A stretch of 64,000 nucleotides of DNA from Bostrychus sinensis (taxonomy: Eukaryota; Chordata; Actinopteri; Gobiiformes; Eleotridae). The translations under genes were made by a program, and so were the position numbers. Each line of letters opens with the position of its first letter. The first letter of the stretch is position 1. Location: NCBI GenBank assembly GCA_020698575.1, contig CM036252.1, positions 6,722,178 to 6,786,177 of the forward strand, in the 5' to 3' direction. Under the pieces are notes generated by a model, which worked only from the letters and a program-made list of their open reading frames with translations, was not told the DNA's origin and did no database searches. Of the stretch, positions 1-10,833 are shown one piece after another.

Positions 1-3000
1 ATTTTTTTAATATTTTTTAGAATTCTGGCCCACTCAGAGTCAGTAAAATGTAGATTGAGATCCTTCTCCCAGGCCAGTTTAAGGGTTGGAGGCCCCTTAT
101 CAGAGCTCTTAAGGAGCATTGAATAATAAATTGAGGCCTTATAGCCTTTGCCAAGGACCTCTACCGCATGGGAGAGCCAGTCTACATCTGTGGGAGCAGA
201 TGTCAGTGAACCAAAGGTATGACTCAACAAATGTCGAAGTTGTAAGTATCTCCAAAATTGGTTCTGAGGAAGCTGGTACTGGACCTTGAGGTCGCTGAAA
301 GATTTAATAGCACCCCCTTCATACAGATCTCTCAACATTAAAATGCCCTTTCTCACCCAAAGACTCCAAATAAATGGGGATTTGTCAATGCACAAACTTG
401 GATTAAACCAAATTGATGCCATGGTATGAAGGTGCGAGTGAAAACCCAGTATAGTAGCAATTCTCTTCCAAACAGACTGTAAAAATGAAACAATAGGGTG
501 GGTTTGAGTGCTAGAAGAGAGTTTAGTAGTGATTAGGTGTAGTGGGGTAAATGGGCTGCATAACTGGCTCTCAAGATTATACCAAGGGGGAGCTCTTTCA
601 GGAGGCAGTGCCCAGTGAATGATATGTCTAAGACTAAAAGCTAGGTGGTAAAGAGTTAAGTTCGGGACCCCCAACCCCCCGGAATCCACCGGCCTCTGTA
701 ATTTTTTTAGTTTAAGTCTGGGGCGTTTGCCATTCCACAAAAAGTTATTGCACAGTCTATCAAATTGGTGAAAATAGCCCACAGGTATCCTTAAGGGGAG
801 GGCTTGCAACAAATAGTTGAATCTTGGGGCACAAACCATCTTAATTACATTAACCTTTCCCCAAAGAGACAAAAATAAGGGGGACCACCGATCTATATCC
901 ATTTTAAATCTATCTATTAAAGGCTCAAAATTCACCCGAATCAGATCTGACAATGAGTGGGGGAATCTAATGCCAAGATATTTGATTCCTGACTGAGGCC
1001 AGCAGAAGTCGCCAGGTAGGAACAAAGTCTTGGGACAATAAGGTGTCAAAGGGAGGGCCTCGGATTTTGTCCAGTTAACTCTGTAACCAGACAGGTGAGA
1101 AAACTGGTCAATGATTCTAAAAAGAGCAGGGATGGATTGCTGTGGTTGTGTGACCACTACCATAGCGTCATCAGCATATAACATCAACTTATGGGTGCTG
1201 CCATATGCACACAAACCAGGGAAATCAGGGTCTTTGCGAATAAAGGCTGCAAGAGGTTCCAACACTAGAGCAAAAAGCAGAGGGCTTAATGGACAGCCCT
1301 GTCTAGTCCCCCTAAAAAGCCTAAAGGGTTGTGAGATAAGACGATTTGCGGTTACAGAGGCTGTGGGATTGTTATAGAGGAGCTTGACCCAAGAAATAAA
1401 TTTTGCACCAAAACCGAAGGCCTCCAGGGTAGAGAACAGAAATTGCCACTCTACCCTGTCAAACGCCTTTTCAGCATCCAGGGAGAGGGCTGCCGCTGGA
1501 GAGGCGTCTTTTAGGGAGGCATCATTTTGAATGGCCCACATAATATCAATCAAACGTCGAACATTATCAGCAGAGCATCGGGTCCGAATAAAGCCCACCT
1601 GATCAGGGTGTACTAGAGTAGTCATGACCTTGTCCAGTCTCGTTGCCAGAATTTTGGATAAAATTTTGCAGTCACAATTAATCAGACTAATTGGCCTATA
1701 GTTCTTGCACTCTAAAGGATCTTTATCACTCTTTAAGATAAGAGAAATCAGGGCCTCTGTTAGCGTTGGAGGGAGGCACCCCCGATCCAGGGACTCAACA
1801 TATAACTGAAGTAGCAAGGGGGAAAGCTCCTCAATAAAGGTCTTAAAAAATTCGGCAGTGAACCCATCAGGGCCTGGTGCCTTACCGGATGGGAGGCCTT
1901 TAATTACCTTTGCAATCTCCTCCTTGGTAATAGGAGCATCCAGTGAATCTACTTGTTCCCTGGACAGGGAAGGCAGAGAGAGAGAGGATAAAAAACTATA
2001 GATCTCAGAACCATTTGCCTTCGTTTCAGATGAGTAGAGACTAACATAGTAGTCCCTAAATGCATTATTGATCTCATTGGGGTCAGACACTAAAGCACCA
2101 TGCTGCGTCCTAATTGCTGGAATAGCACTCTGAGCTTCTTTGATTTTAACGAATCTAGCTAGCATCTTTCCAGCTTTATCTCCCTCTTCAAACTGTTTGT
2201 GCCTAAGACGAAATAGGGAAAATTCAGCTTTCTGTGTCAGAATCATATTAAATTCATATTTAAGTTTTACCAAAGCGGCCAAATTAGCCGGGCTCATGTC
2301 CTGCTTGAATATAGTCTCTGCAATAGCAATCTTACTCTCTAAATCAGCTTTTCTTGCAATGCTAGATCTTTTCTTAAAAGAGGCATACTGTATAATATGA
2401 CCTCTGATAAATGCCTTGAAGGCCTCCCAAGCCACACCCACAGAGGAAGCCGATGCCCAGTTTGTTTCCAAGTAAAAACTGATTTCTGACTTCATAGAGG
2501 ATATAAAATCAGGACTGGAAAGTAGACTTGAATTGAGCCTCCACCTGGAAAATTTGAAAAAATTATAGGGTGGAGCCATGTTTAACATTACAGGTGCGTG
2601 ATCGGAAAGGTGAATGCTACCGATGGAGCTAGAGTTCACAAAAGGAATGGCAGATTTAGAAATAAAAAAATAATCTATTCTAGACAGTATGTTATGAGGG
2701 GAGGAATAGAAAGTATAATCTCTAGAGGATGGGTTAAGTAGTCGCCAAATATCTACCAGGCCAACGGCTTTGCACATATCCTGCATAGCAGCAGCAGACC
2801 TGGGTGATCGCTTAGAAGGTATGTTACGGTCTAGAACATTGTCCATGACCTGATTGAAATCCCCCCCTATCAAAATGGGACAATCCCCCATCCCACTGAG
2901 TTTGTGCTCGAGCTGCCCAAAAAATGTGGGATCATCCATATTCGGAGCATAGACATTAGCTAGTATCACCCTTTGACCTTGAATTTCTGCCAGGACCAGT

Positions 3001-3263
3001 AAGACTCGTCCAGCTTCATCAGCAACCTCTTTAATACACTTAAACTGTAAACGTTTATGAATTAGAATTGCCACCCCCCGGCTCTGGCTGGTACCACATG
3101 AGGAAAAGACGTGACCTACCCAGTCCCTACAAAGTTTTTTTGATTCAGTTGCTGACAGGTGAGTTTCCTGAAGTATGGCAATATCAACCTTTTTAGATTT
3201 AATAAATGTCATAATTTTCCTCCTTTTAATTGGGTGGTTGAGACCTTTAACATTCCAAGTCAT
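1..3263 (-). CDS. L1 ORF2: endonuclease-reverse transcriptase, partial at window edge
   Basis: ORF2 nicks target DNA and reverse transcribes the element RNA. Translation from the ATG at 3263-3261 begins with an APE-type endonuclease: N4 in TWNVKGL, E33 in ILQETHL, GGDFN further on and SDH at residues 220-222. The reverse transcriptase follows, with a PSGKAPGPDGF block, a LINCDCKILSKILA block and the catalytic YADD at residues 696-699, close to the position in mammalian L1. No stop interrupts the frame over about 1087 codons up to base 1. An in-frame stop upstream (3303-3305) fixes the start near 3263. The C-terminal cysteine region lies outside the window. Confidence 0.93.
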   Translation of the reverse strand, partial: MTWNVKGLNHPIKRRKIMTFIKSKKVDIAILQETHLSATESKKLCRDWVGHVFSSCGTSQSRGVAILIHKRLQFKCIKEVADEAGRVLLVLAEIQGQRVILANVYAPNMDDPTFFGQLEHKLSGMGDCPILIGGDFNQVMDNVLDRNIPSKRSPRSAAAMQDMCKAVGLVDIWRLLNPSSRDYTFYSSPHNILSRIDYFFISKSAIPFVNSSSIGSIHLSDHAPVMLNMAPPYNFFKFSRWRLNSSLLSSPDFISSMKSEISFYLETNWASASSVGVAWEAFKAFIRGHIIQYASFKKRSSIARKADLESKIAIAETIFKQDMSPANLAALVKLKYEFNMILTQKAEFSLFRLRHKQFEEGDKAGKMLARFVKIKEAQSAIPAIRTQHGALVSDPNEINNAFRDYYVSLYSSETKANGSEIYSFLSSLSLPSLSREQVDSLDAPITKEEIAKVIKGLPSGKAPGPDGFTAEFFKTFIEELSPLLLQLYVESLDRGCLPPTLTEALISLILKSDKDPLECKNYRPISLINCDCKILSKILATRLDKVMTTLVHPDQVGFIRTRCSADNVRRLIDIMWAIQNDASLKDASPAAALSLDAEKAFDRVEWQFLFSTLEAFGFGAKFISWVKLLYNNPTASVTANRLISQPFRLFRGTRQGCPLSPLLFALVLEPLAAFIRKDPDFPGLCAYGSTHKLMLYADDAMVVVTQPQQSIPALFRIIDQFSHLSGYRVNWTKSEALPLTPYCPKTLFLPGDFCWPQSGIKYLGIRFPHSLSDLIRVNFEPLIDRFKMDIDRWSPLFLSLWGKVNVIKMVCAPRFNYLLQALPLRIPVGYFHQFDRLCNNFLWNGKRPRLKLKKLQRPVDSGGLGVPNLTLYHLAFSLRHIIHWALPPERAPPWYNLESQLCSPFTPLHLITTKLSSSTQTHPIVSFLQSVWKRIATILGFHSHLHTMASIWFNPSLCIDKSPFIWSLWVRKGILMLRDLYEGGAIKSFSDLKVQYQLPQNQFWRYLQLRHLLSHTFGSLTSAPTDVDWLSHAVEVLGKGYKASIYYSMLLKSSDKGPPTLKLAWEKDLNLHFTDSEWARILKNIKK

Positions 3264-3842
3264 CAAATCCAGAGTGTCCTTTTGATTAGCTGACACCTTT
3301 GATTAAATAAAAAGCAGCAGCAAGAAACAATGCCATTGAGTTCTGAAATCATCCCTGGGTGACAAGAAAATACACAAGCAATAATAATAATAAGAAAAAA
3401 AAAATATGGACATAGAAAAAAAAAACCTTCAAACAAACAAACTTGAGGTGACAAGGGAAAAACAGTCACCCATGGGTGCTTTAAAACTGCACCAACTAAA
3501 CCAAAAACCCTGTGGACCATGACAGTAGCCAGTGTAACAGACTTAGAGAGAGCAATCGTGCAGCGACAGCAATAAATCTATACAGGCGACACAGGAGCAA
3601 TAGCCTATAACATCGAGCATATTAATAAGTAAATTCAGTAAAAGAATAAAGTATTGTCAGAATATCGCATCCTTCTGTCCGGCCGGACAAGTTGAAAAGA
3701 CCACGAAAGGCCCTAGCAGAATTATGGAGTTATGAAGTACTTTAAATACAATTATGCCAGTAGCCAATATGTTCATAACATGAAATATAAAACGACATTA
3801 AGCCCCAACAGTAAGCCTGACAATACAGACCCATACTCACAT

Positions 3843-4733
3843 TCACCCATTACTTTTAGAGGGCAAAGAGCGGATGTAGTCCAGTGCTTTCTTGGGATCA
3901 GTGAACTCGCGTTTACCCTCCATCATCTTCAGAATGAGCACCGCAGGAAACATTAGAGAGAATTTAATTTTCCTCTCATGTAGCAGTTGTTTGCATTGAC
4001 GAAATACTGCCCGTTTGTCCGTGACTAATTTAGAGTAGTCCGGAAACACCATAATGTGATGTCCGTCCCAGTGCAGCTTTCCCATCTTGCGCGCCGTTTC
4101 CACAATCCGCTCCCGGTCCTGGAACCGCAAAAGTCGAACGATGATCGCCCTAGGCGGCTGGCCGTCCGGTTTGCGCCTGGCCAAGCTCCGGTGCGCGCGG
4201 TCGATCTCCAGACCACCCGGGAATTCGGTCTTCAGGATCTCCGGGATAACAGCGCACATAAAGGTGAGTGTGTCCGTGCCCTCGCAGCCTTCTGGAAAGC
4301 CTACAAAACGCAAGTTGTTCCGCCGGCATCTATTTTCCAAGTCATCCACCTTCTGTTGCAGGGTCTCTACCTCGGTACGGGTTGCTGGTGGATTAGCTTC
4401 TAATGCTCTGTTAGCATCCTCGAGAAAGTCAATACGGGACTCGGCATTGCCCAAGCGGACGGCTAAATCAGATAGCTTAGTTTCCACGGCTCTAGTCGCG
4501 GCCTGTATTGAATTGAGCTTCCTCTCCTGCACCTCCGAGGTTTCTTTAAGCAGCGCATAAATCTTAGAGATGTCCTTGGCCATTTGTTCCGTTGTGGCGT
4601 TGCCGGTGTCCGAAGTCTGGGGCGGTGATGGGTCTTCATTGTCCGTCGGTGCTACGTAGCTAGCTTTAGCCGAGGCGCCCTTGCTAGCGCCATCTTGACG
4701 ACGTAGGTTGAGTTTTTGTTGTTGACTGGGCAT
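3843..4733 (-). CDS. L1 ORF1 RNA-binding protein (296 aa)
   Basis: ORF1p coats L1 RNA and acts as a nucleic acid chaperone in the retrotransposition particle. The N-terminal 60 or so residues are polar and disordered. Residues 65-140 form a heptad-rich coiled coil expected to trimerise. An RRM-like part starts at the NNLRFVGFPEG block (about residue 139), and a basic C-terminal domain ends with KKALDYIRSL. Length and order match fish and amphibian L1 ORF1 proteins. The frame is intact. Confidence 0.9.
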   Translation of the reverse strand: MPSQQQKLNLRRQDGASKGASAKASYVAPTDNEDPSPPQTSDTGNATTEQMAKDISKIYALLKETSEVQERKLNSIQAATRAVETKLSDLAVRLGNAESRIDFLEDANRALEANPPATRTEVETLQQKVDDLENRCRRNNLRFVGFPEGCEGTDTLTFMCAVIPEILKTEFPGGLEIDRAHRSLARRKPDGQPPRAIIVRLLRFQDRERIVETARKMGKLHWDGHHIMVFPDYSKLVTDKRAVFRQCKQLLHERKIKFSLMFPAVLILKMMEGKREFTDPKKALDYIRSLPSKSNG

Positions 4734-4905
4734 TTTTAGGTCTGTATGTCGAATTACCCGACCTCTAAGTAATCAGTTAGTTTTAAGTTAATTTAAACAA
4801 AAAGATGTCAAACATTGCTCCCTTTTTTAAAAGAAATAAGCTGCCTGAGCTGCGGAGCCCCACAACTAAGCTGCCATCTTCACCGCTTACGTCACGTGTC
4901 TCCCT
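4734..4905 (-). promoter_or_regulatory. L1 5' UTR with YY1-like site
   Basis: This is the non-coding leader before ORF1. Read on the minus strand, it carries AAGATGGC (4873-4880) within about 30 bases of the presumed start. That matches the core of the YY1 site that positions transcription of mammalian L1. A CACGTGACGTAA block (E-box plus CRE-like) lies just upstream. Function is inferred from the match only. Confidence 0.4.
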
Positions 4906-4972
4906 CATTTTTTTGTTTTTTTTAATAACACAACAATAAACACTTTATTATATTATGGATATTAGCATAAGA

Positions 4973-5561
4973 TACCATATTTTCCGCACTATAAGGCGCA
5001 CCGCATTATAAGGCGCATCCACTAGATGGCGCTGCGCTAAAGGAATGTCAATAAAACAGTCAGATAAGTCAGTCAGTCACACTTTATTAATAGAATACAA
5101 ACCAGCGTTCTTACAACTCCGTTCACTCCCAAAACAAGTTAGTGCATTCACAATACGGTAGCGTACGTACCGGTAGCTTTTATTTGCGCCGCCCTCGTTG
5201 AAAACAATGTATTTCCAACTCCATTTGTCACAGTTCAAAGCTACATGAACAGCGTTCGAGCGCTCAGTTTTCTGTCCCCTCAATGTCGCAACTCTTCTAC
5301 TGAGATGGAGCAAAGGCCGCGCCTCCTTGTTCTTTTGCGGCAGGATCCATAAACACGCCTATGGCACACATGAACAGCTGGGACTGGAATTCCCCTTTAT
5401 CGTTTTTACCGCTGTGCCTTTGGCGACGCCTCCTGAATACGGTAGCCATAATTAACCAACACTGATTCATATATAAGGCGCATCGGATTATAAGGCGCAC
5501 TGTCGGTTTTTGAGAAAATTAAAGGCTTTTAGGTGCGTCTTATAGTGCAGGAAATACTGTA
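4973..5561. mobile_element. MITE copy 1 with TACCGTATTTTCC-type inverted ends
   Basis: The ends are inverted versions of a tract that reads roughly TACNGTATTTTCCGCACTATAAGGCGCA, with further internal 'ATAAGGCGCA' repeats near both ends. A second copy lies at 10249-10833 and a fragment at about 24425-24524. Both full copies contain the same short open frame (67 codons, minus). That frame is shared because the repeat is shared and is not evidence of a gene. The superfamily was not determined. Confidence 0.8.
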
Positions 5562-6797
5562 ACATTGTATGCTGTAAAATAAATAGAGGAAAACAGAACA
5601 ATTTACACACTGAATATTACATAGTGTTAAGATAACTTTATACTTTAAAATTATATCAAATATAATGTAAGTAATATAGTTATTATGGTGATTACAGTTA
5701 CATACATGCAGCTGTTTAGTCTGTACATCGGCAAGAAAGTTTTTTTATTGTGGATTGTTTCAATGTTTGTGTGTACTTTTCTGCAGTTTATTGAACTCAC
5801 AGGAGCAGTACAAGAGAGAGCTTCTCTGAGTTCAGTGGAGCAGGATGCAGCGTCTCTACAACGTTAAACATCTGGGTCATCTGCCCCGCGGACAGAGGGC
5901 GCCTCAAAATCCCAAAAGGAAAAGCACAGGGGAACTGTTTGGTAGAAGAGGTCTAGATAACGCCCCCACTGCTGGTTTACAGTGGGATGTTTTACCAGCG
6001 ACACATTGCATTCATGACACCAGTGGGACATCGGCACAAGCAGTTTTTACCATATTTGGGGCACGTATTCCTCGTGACAAGGCAAGACATTTAATATTAA
6101 TATAGCAATGCCGCACGGTCATCTTGGATTAAAATTTGCGGCATCAAGTTATCTAAATTCTTGTATATTTTTTTTTTTATAATTTTTGATCTGTAAAATT
6201 CACAATGTGCACTACAAAAAGACAGCAATCCCTATGGAACTGCATAAAAAAACAAAAAAATGTCAGAAATGTATCAAATTTAGCACAAAAATTGAATCTG
6301 TCAAAGGGACCCATGTCTTATTTTCTATGGTGTTGCTGTAGAAATTCCTGAAATCCGCCATTTTGTTTCAATGGGAATCTTATATCTTATCCTGTAGTGG
6401 TGCAAATGATATATTTTTACTTTTTATTTGTCAAGTTAGTTTTTTGTTTTTGTTTGTTTTTTATATACAGGTTTTTTTTATGCCATCCCAAGACCCTGGT
6501 GTTGTCATTGCCCATTAAAAGCCCCCAATTTATTCCAAAAGGATTAAAAAAAATCTATATGAAGAGAAAAAATAAGTAAAATAGAATTGCAAAATTTTGC
6601 CAACTAATGCCGTACACCCCTGTAGAGGAACAGACACTTTTGGCAGTTTCTAGATTTTTGATCTGAACTCTGTACCAGCATCATGTTGCTGCGGACGAAG
6701 ACAGATCATCGCTGCTTGTGGCTACATTTGATTTTCTTCTTTAAAGTCCTAGATAACATTATAATCACATCATATTACTAGTATCTTGAAAACTGTC
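5562..6797. other. No recognisable gene
   Basis: AT-rich DNA with poly-T and poly-A runs. Two short open frames (5685-5867 and 5845-6105, plus) overlap, show no known motif and have no convincing splice context. I see no RNA gene or transposon ends here. Confidence 0.5.
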
Positions 6798-7112
6798 TAT
6801 TCAATTCAATTCAATTCAGGTTTATTTGTACAGCCCAGTATCACAACAAAAGTCACCTCAAAGGGCTTCACAAACAGTTGATCAAACATAAACACACAAT
6901 CAGCACAAACAATAACTACTCTAAACTAAACAGACCCAGGACACTCCTGTCCTTAGACCCTCCTTCTCGGTAAGGAAAAACTCCTAAAAAAACCCAGCTA
7001 TGGGAAAAAAGAAAAACCTTATGGCGCCCATATTGAAGGAGAGATCCTCTCCCAGGACGGACAGGCAATGCATCTAGGAGTTAGTTCATTAGTTCATCTA
7101 TAGGATCATAGA
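6798..7112. repeat. Dispersed fish repeat with (ATTCA)n end
   Basis: It starts with a TTCAATTCAATTCA run followed by 'GGTTTATTTGTACAGCCC' and continues to a 'CTCCCAGGACGGACAGGCA' block. Truncated copies start the same way at 33273-33440 and 41897-41945. A short tandem run at one end is typical of LINE or SINE 3' ends. The copy abuts the 3' side of the first receptor gene. Confidence 0.7.
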
Positions 7113-7184
7113 TCAGCTCTGTAAGGATTCATCCAGACGAGAGTGGGTGAGATAGGTCCAGGAAATCCAGGCTGCAGCTTGGGC

Positions 7185-8039
7185 CTATTCTGAGTCAGCA
7201 TTGCGTTTACAGTCTGGTAACTTCCCTGCTTTTTGTAGGAACAACAGAACTAACACCCAAGTACTGCTGAGGTTTAACCAGTAAATGACCACCACCAAGT
7301 CCGGACAATGAAACCCATCCAAAACGCACAGTGAACTCACAACAATATTCCCCACAAACCTCAACAACAACATGCACGTAATGGCAATGATGACGGAAAC
7401 GGCCCTTTGCTTTGATTTGTCAAACCTCCCCCTGTTCTGGTCTCCGGGTTTTGGCCGAATCAGAACATGGAGGACAGAAACGCTGCAAAAAACCATTGCC
7501 GCAAGACACGCAAACATCTGAAACATTATCATCACAAATAAATCATAAGAGTCTCTAAACTTATACATGTAAACCGTTCCTGTGAATGTGAGGAGCCAGA
7601 CCACCGCGGTACTGACATTTCGGATTTTAAGACCTTTACCGTGTTTTAGGTTCACATAAGTAACGGGATGGACCACGGCCAGGTAGTGCTCCACACAGGT
7701 GAAAATGGGGAACAGCAGCTGTCCAAACCAGGCGAGTTTATTGGCCAAGAAACCCACGTCTGATGTAACTTTGTCTCGGGTTAGCTTGCCGTGTAACGTA
7801 ACGACGAACCCCACGAATCCAAACAACTCCATCACGGCCAAATTGTAGGTGAAGAAGTCGGAATGGCTCACGGACCAGGACGGATCGCTTCGCTTTGATT
7901 TCCACTGCTGAAATCCCAAATATAGCACATACAAGAGGAGAGGAAGCAAGAGAAAGATGTAGGAAACCAAGAAGGTCACTGCAATAACGGCACCGTCTAA
8001 ATCGTAGCGGTCCGAAGACGTGTTGTAAGCCGACGCCAT
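7185..8039 (-). CDS. Seven-transmembrane class A-like receptor 1 (284 aa)
   Basis: A predicted plasma-membrane G-protein-coupled receptor; ligand unknown. Hydrophobic segments lie at about residues 16-43, 62-84, 97-122, 142-160, 165-194, 213-240 and 247-268. An N-glycosylation site (NTS, residues 6-8) lies in the short N terminus. The DRY position at the end of TM3 reads EHY (117-119), followed by AVVHPV. The NPxxY motif of TM7 is not preserved (VLVLLF). Start chosen at ATG 8039 because a strong acceptor (pyrimidine tract plus CAG, AG at 8046-8045) ends five bases upstream, so the longer open frame to 8141 is intron. It shares blocks with the genes at 13160 and 21750: SHSD..TYN, TCVE.Y.AVVHPV.Y, RPKPGD, DKSKQRA and AGKLP. 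Family member not identified. Confidence 0.85.
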   Translation of the reverse strand: MASAYNTSSDRYDLDGAVIAVTFLVSYIFLLLPLLLYVLYLGFQQWKSKRSDPSWSVSHSDFFTYNLAVMELFGFVGFVVTLHGKLTRDKVTSDVGFLANKLAWFGQLLFPIFTCVEHYLAVVHPVTYVNLKHGKGLKIRNVSTAVVWLLTFTGTVYMYKFRDSYDLFVMIMFQMFACLAAMVFCSVSVLHVLIRPKPGDQNRGRFDKSKQRAVSVIIAITCMLLLRFVGNIVVSSLCVLDGFHCPDLVVVIYWLNLSSTWVLVLLFLQKAGKLPDCKRNADSE

Positions 8040-8040
8040 G

Positions 8041-8060
8041 TTTTCTGTTGAGAGAGAGGG
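8041..8060 (-). promoter_or_regulatory. Splice acceptor of receptor gene 1
   Basis: On the minus strand a long C/T tract runs into CAACAG, followed by AAAACATGG, a Kozak-like start. This implies a non-coding first exon upstream, which I could not place. Confidence 0.75.
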
Positions 8061-8194
8061 AGAAAGAAAAAAATAGTTAGCGTTTTTAGATAAGTTTTCA
8101 CTAAATATAAAAGTAAGGTGTATTAAAGTACAAGAATACACAATATTTGCAAATTTGAAACATTCGGAGAGCTCAGACTTCTGTCAACACTCTG

Positions 8195-8300
8195 GTCCTA
8201 CCTCGCAATGGTAAAGATACAGAGCCCAGGCATGGACTCAAACTCGAAGATCTTCTAGTTCAGGGGTAAATGATATTTCCATTGAGACACAAAGCACTTT
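8195..8300 (-). repeat. tRNA-derived SINE fragment, copy 1
   Basis: On the minus strand this shows decayed RNA polymerase III A- and B-box-like segments, the latter reading GAGTTTGAGTCCA. They are separated by 'TTTACCCCTGAACTAG', the same internal block as in the copies near 34.7 and 46.8 kb. Too diverged to be a functional tRNA. Confidence 0.6.
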
Positions 8301-10248
8301 TATCTCACAATGGTAAAGAATCCACTTAAACTAACAAAAAACAATACAAAATCACTCCTGGATCCACACCAGAATTTATCATTTTGTCCGTGGCCAATTA
8401 CTCACCTTTCCTGACATTTTCATGAATTAAAAATAAAATTCTTTAGTTATTGAAGCGCTTTCAGTTAACAGCATGTTTGCGTAGTACAATAGTTCACTTT
8501 GTTCATCATCTCATGTCTGGGTTGCAATTTTACCTAACACAAAAAAACTTAATTGAACGTTAAAAATAATGAATATATTACCGTTCTACGATGATGCTTC
8601 ACCAGTTTAAATGGAGTTGTATGTGATCGCAAACGCTGTATCCAGCTTTCTGACAGGCGTTAAACGGCCTGACAATGGAAACCACAGTTTAGTCAAATCA
8701 GAACACCTGTGTTTTCTTTCAAAACCAGTCCAGTTTCATTTAAAAATGATTACAGGCTTTCTGCATGAAAAGTTTGTTACCAACTCCAGTAATGAAATGT
8801 GACACATGGTGGAGTCCCAGCATAAGTACCTCAAAACTCTGATGGTTTAGCTCATGCAATCACATGGCATTATTTTAGACGATTACAGCCCAAACAGATC
8901 CTAAAACCTACCCAACACAATAAAAACCCACCAAATAACAACCACTCTAAATGTTAAAAATGTTCTATGTAAGAAAGTACACAAAACTTAACAGCAGCAC
9001 TAAAAAAAGTAACACAAACAGTTCCCCAAAAAGAGTGCAATAAGATGACCAAAGCCTTCCTGCTCAGGGCCACAGGATGTGTGAGGACACAGCAAGTTCA
9101 TGAAATGCGTATTTCTGCTTTCTTTGCCATAAAATGACAACTATTTTATTGGAATTTTCTCCAGAATATTTCTAAAAACCCACCAAATGTTGTGAAAAGC
9201 AGCGCAAATTTTATAAATCACCCCAATGCTATTTTTTTTTCCAACCCAAGGTGTTCAAAAAAAGCCGAAGTGGGACCTGCCTGTTCTAAAACATAATCAG
9301 GCAGTATTTTTGTCCCTGCCTGATCTAAGCTACAGTATATTTGTAGATGGGGCTGCCCTACAGTATTGCTGCTCTTAGAAGAATGTTAATCTCATTTTCC
9401 TTTTCTAAACCAGGACTGAAACAGGTCTAGACCAGGTCTAAACCAGGTCTAAACCAGGATCTAAACCAGGTCTAGACCAGCACTGGCTCCAACTGCTCAC
9501 ACCACAAAACAGACAGAAAAAAGAAACAGGCAGAGAAAAGAGAAGAAAATCTGACATTAAATGAAATAAACATGAATATATAAGAGACAGAAGTGGGTCT
9601 TTAAACTGTGTGTGATAATGTTTAGCATCTTATGTCAGTTGCTTTGACTATGGCCAAATGGGAAATGACTTGGAAAAAGTGACTGCTGTTTAGTCAAAGC
9701 AGAACACCTGTGTTTTCTTTAGCATGGTGTGCAGCACAGAAAAAGCACACGTGGTCAGACAAAATCTCCATAATCAGTTCATCACATGGAAATATGGAAA
9801 AAATGAACAAAGTCTATTTACATTAAGTCCATAGCATTAATCTTAGCCGTTGTGTCCATGACTAATGCATTATTATATTAGCTACAGACATTTGTTTAGT
9901 CTCCATTAACCTGTGGTCTGGTCTAAATATAATAACATTCAAAATGCAGTAACAATCAAAGCCTTCTGCCGCACACCTCTGATGTTTAAACACATTGCTT
10001 TCTGGCAAACAGCACTAAGTATCTCCACACTACAATGACAAATTATATAGATTTTAGAGGTCAACTGATTTATTTTTTTCTATGGCTGAATGCCGATCGA
10101 TGGCCAATATGCAGGGACTACCCTACTTTATAACATCCCTGAGTTTTTACCACGTATGGTGCACCCACAGCTTTTTGGTGCTGTCTCTACAGCGCACCGC
10201 TCCGTATCAGTGACGTATAATAAGAAAAATATTTGTAACAGTGATTAT
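8301..10248. other. No gene seen; short hAT-associated minisatellite
   Basis: AT-rich DNA. At 9409-9483 there is a run of 'aggtctaaaccagg' units, a minisatellite that also fills the hAT-like element at 22563-23060. Around 10055-10130 a fragment resembles the hAT end present at 15400-15427. Nothing else was recognised. Confidence 0.5.
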
Positions 10249-10833
10249 TACCTGTATTTTCTGCACTATAAGGCACATCGGATTATAAGGCTCACCTTCA
10301 ATGAATGGCCTAAACTTTAAAACTGTTTTCATATATAGGGCGCACCGCATTATAAGGCGCATCCACTAGATGGCGCTGCGCTAAAGGGAATGTCAATAAA
10401 ACAGTCAGATAAGTCAGTCAGTCAAACTTTATTAATAGAATACAAACCAGCGTTCTTACAACTCCCTCGTTGAAAACAATGTATTTCCAACTCCATTTGT
10501 CACAGTTCAAAGCTACATGAACAGCGTTCGAGCGCTCAGTTTTCTGTCCCTTCAATGTCGCAACTCTTCTACTGAGATGGAGCAAAGGCCGCGCCTCCTT
10601 GTTCTTTTGCGGCAGGATCCATAAACACGCCTATGGCACACATGAACAGCTGGGACTGGAATTCCCCTTTATCGTTTTTACCGCTGTCACTTCGGCGACG
10701 CCTCCTGAATACGGTAGCCATAATTAACCAACATTGATCCATATATAAGGCGCATCGGATTATAAGGCGCACTGTCGGTTTTTGAGAAAATTAAAGGCTT
10801 TTAGGTGCGCCTTATAGTGCGGAAAATACGGTA
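10249..10833. mobile_element. MITE copy 2, same family as 4973-5561
   Basis: Near-identical to copy 1 over most of its length, including the 67-codon open frame on the minus strand. It lacks part of the block that in copy 1 follows 'CTTACAACTCC' and has an extra 'ATAAGGC' subrepeat near its left end. The right end reads GGAAAATACGGTA. Confidence 0.8.

Larger units (their letters stand above)
1..4905 (-). mobile_element. L1-type LINE retrotransposon, 5' end complete, 3' end beyond the window
   Basis: The element has a short 5' UTR (about 4734-4905), ORF1 (3843-4733), a spacer of about 580 bases, then ORF2 from 3263 to the left edge. Both ORFs are open, so this looks like a young copy that could still be mobile. 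The 5' limit is approximate: L1-like sequence fades into a T-rich stretch near 4905. The 3' UTR, poly(A) tail and target site duplication cannot be seen. The two-ORF order, the APE-type endonuclease at the start of ORF2 and the YADD reverse transcriptase motif support the L1 clade. Confidence 0.93.

Noticed and set aside
3263..3520. 85-codon minus frame upstream of L1 ORF2
   Set aside because: It lies in the ORF1-ORF2 spacer, has a low-complexity hydrophobic composition and shows no domain.
4025..4560. Overlapping frames opposite or out of phase with L1 ORF1
   Set aside because: Shadows of the intact 296-residue ORF1.
5297..5500. 67-codon minus frame repeated at 10569-10772
   Set aside because: Shared only because both lie in copies of the same MITE; no domain and no start context.
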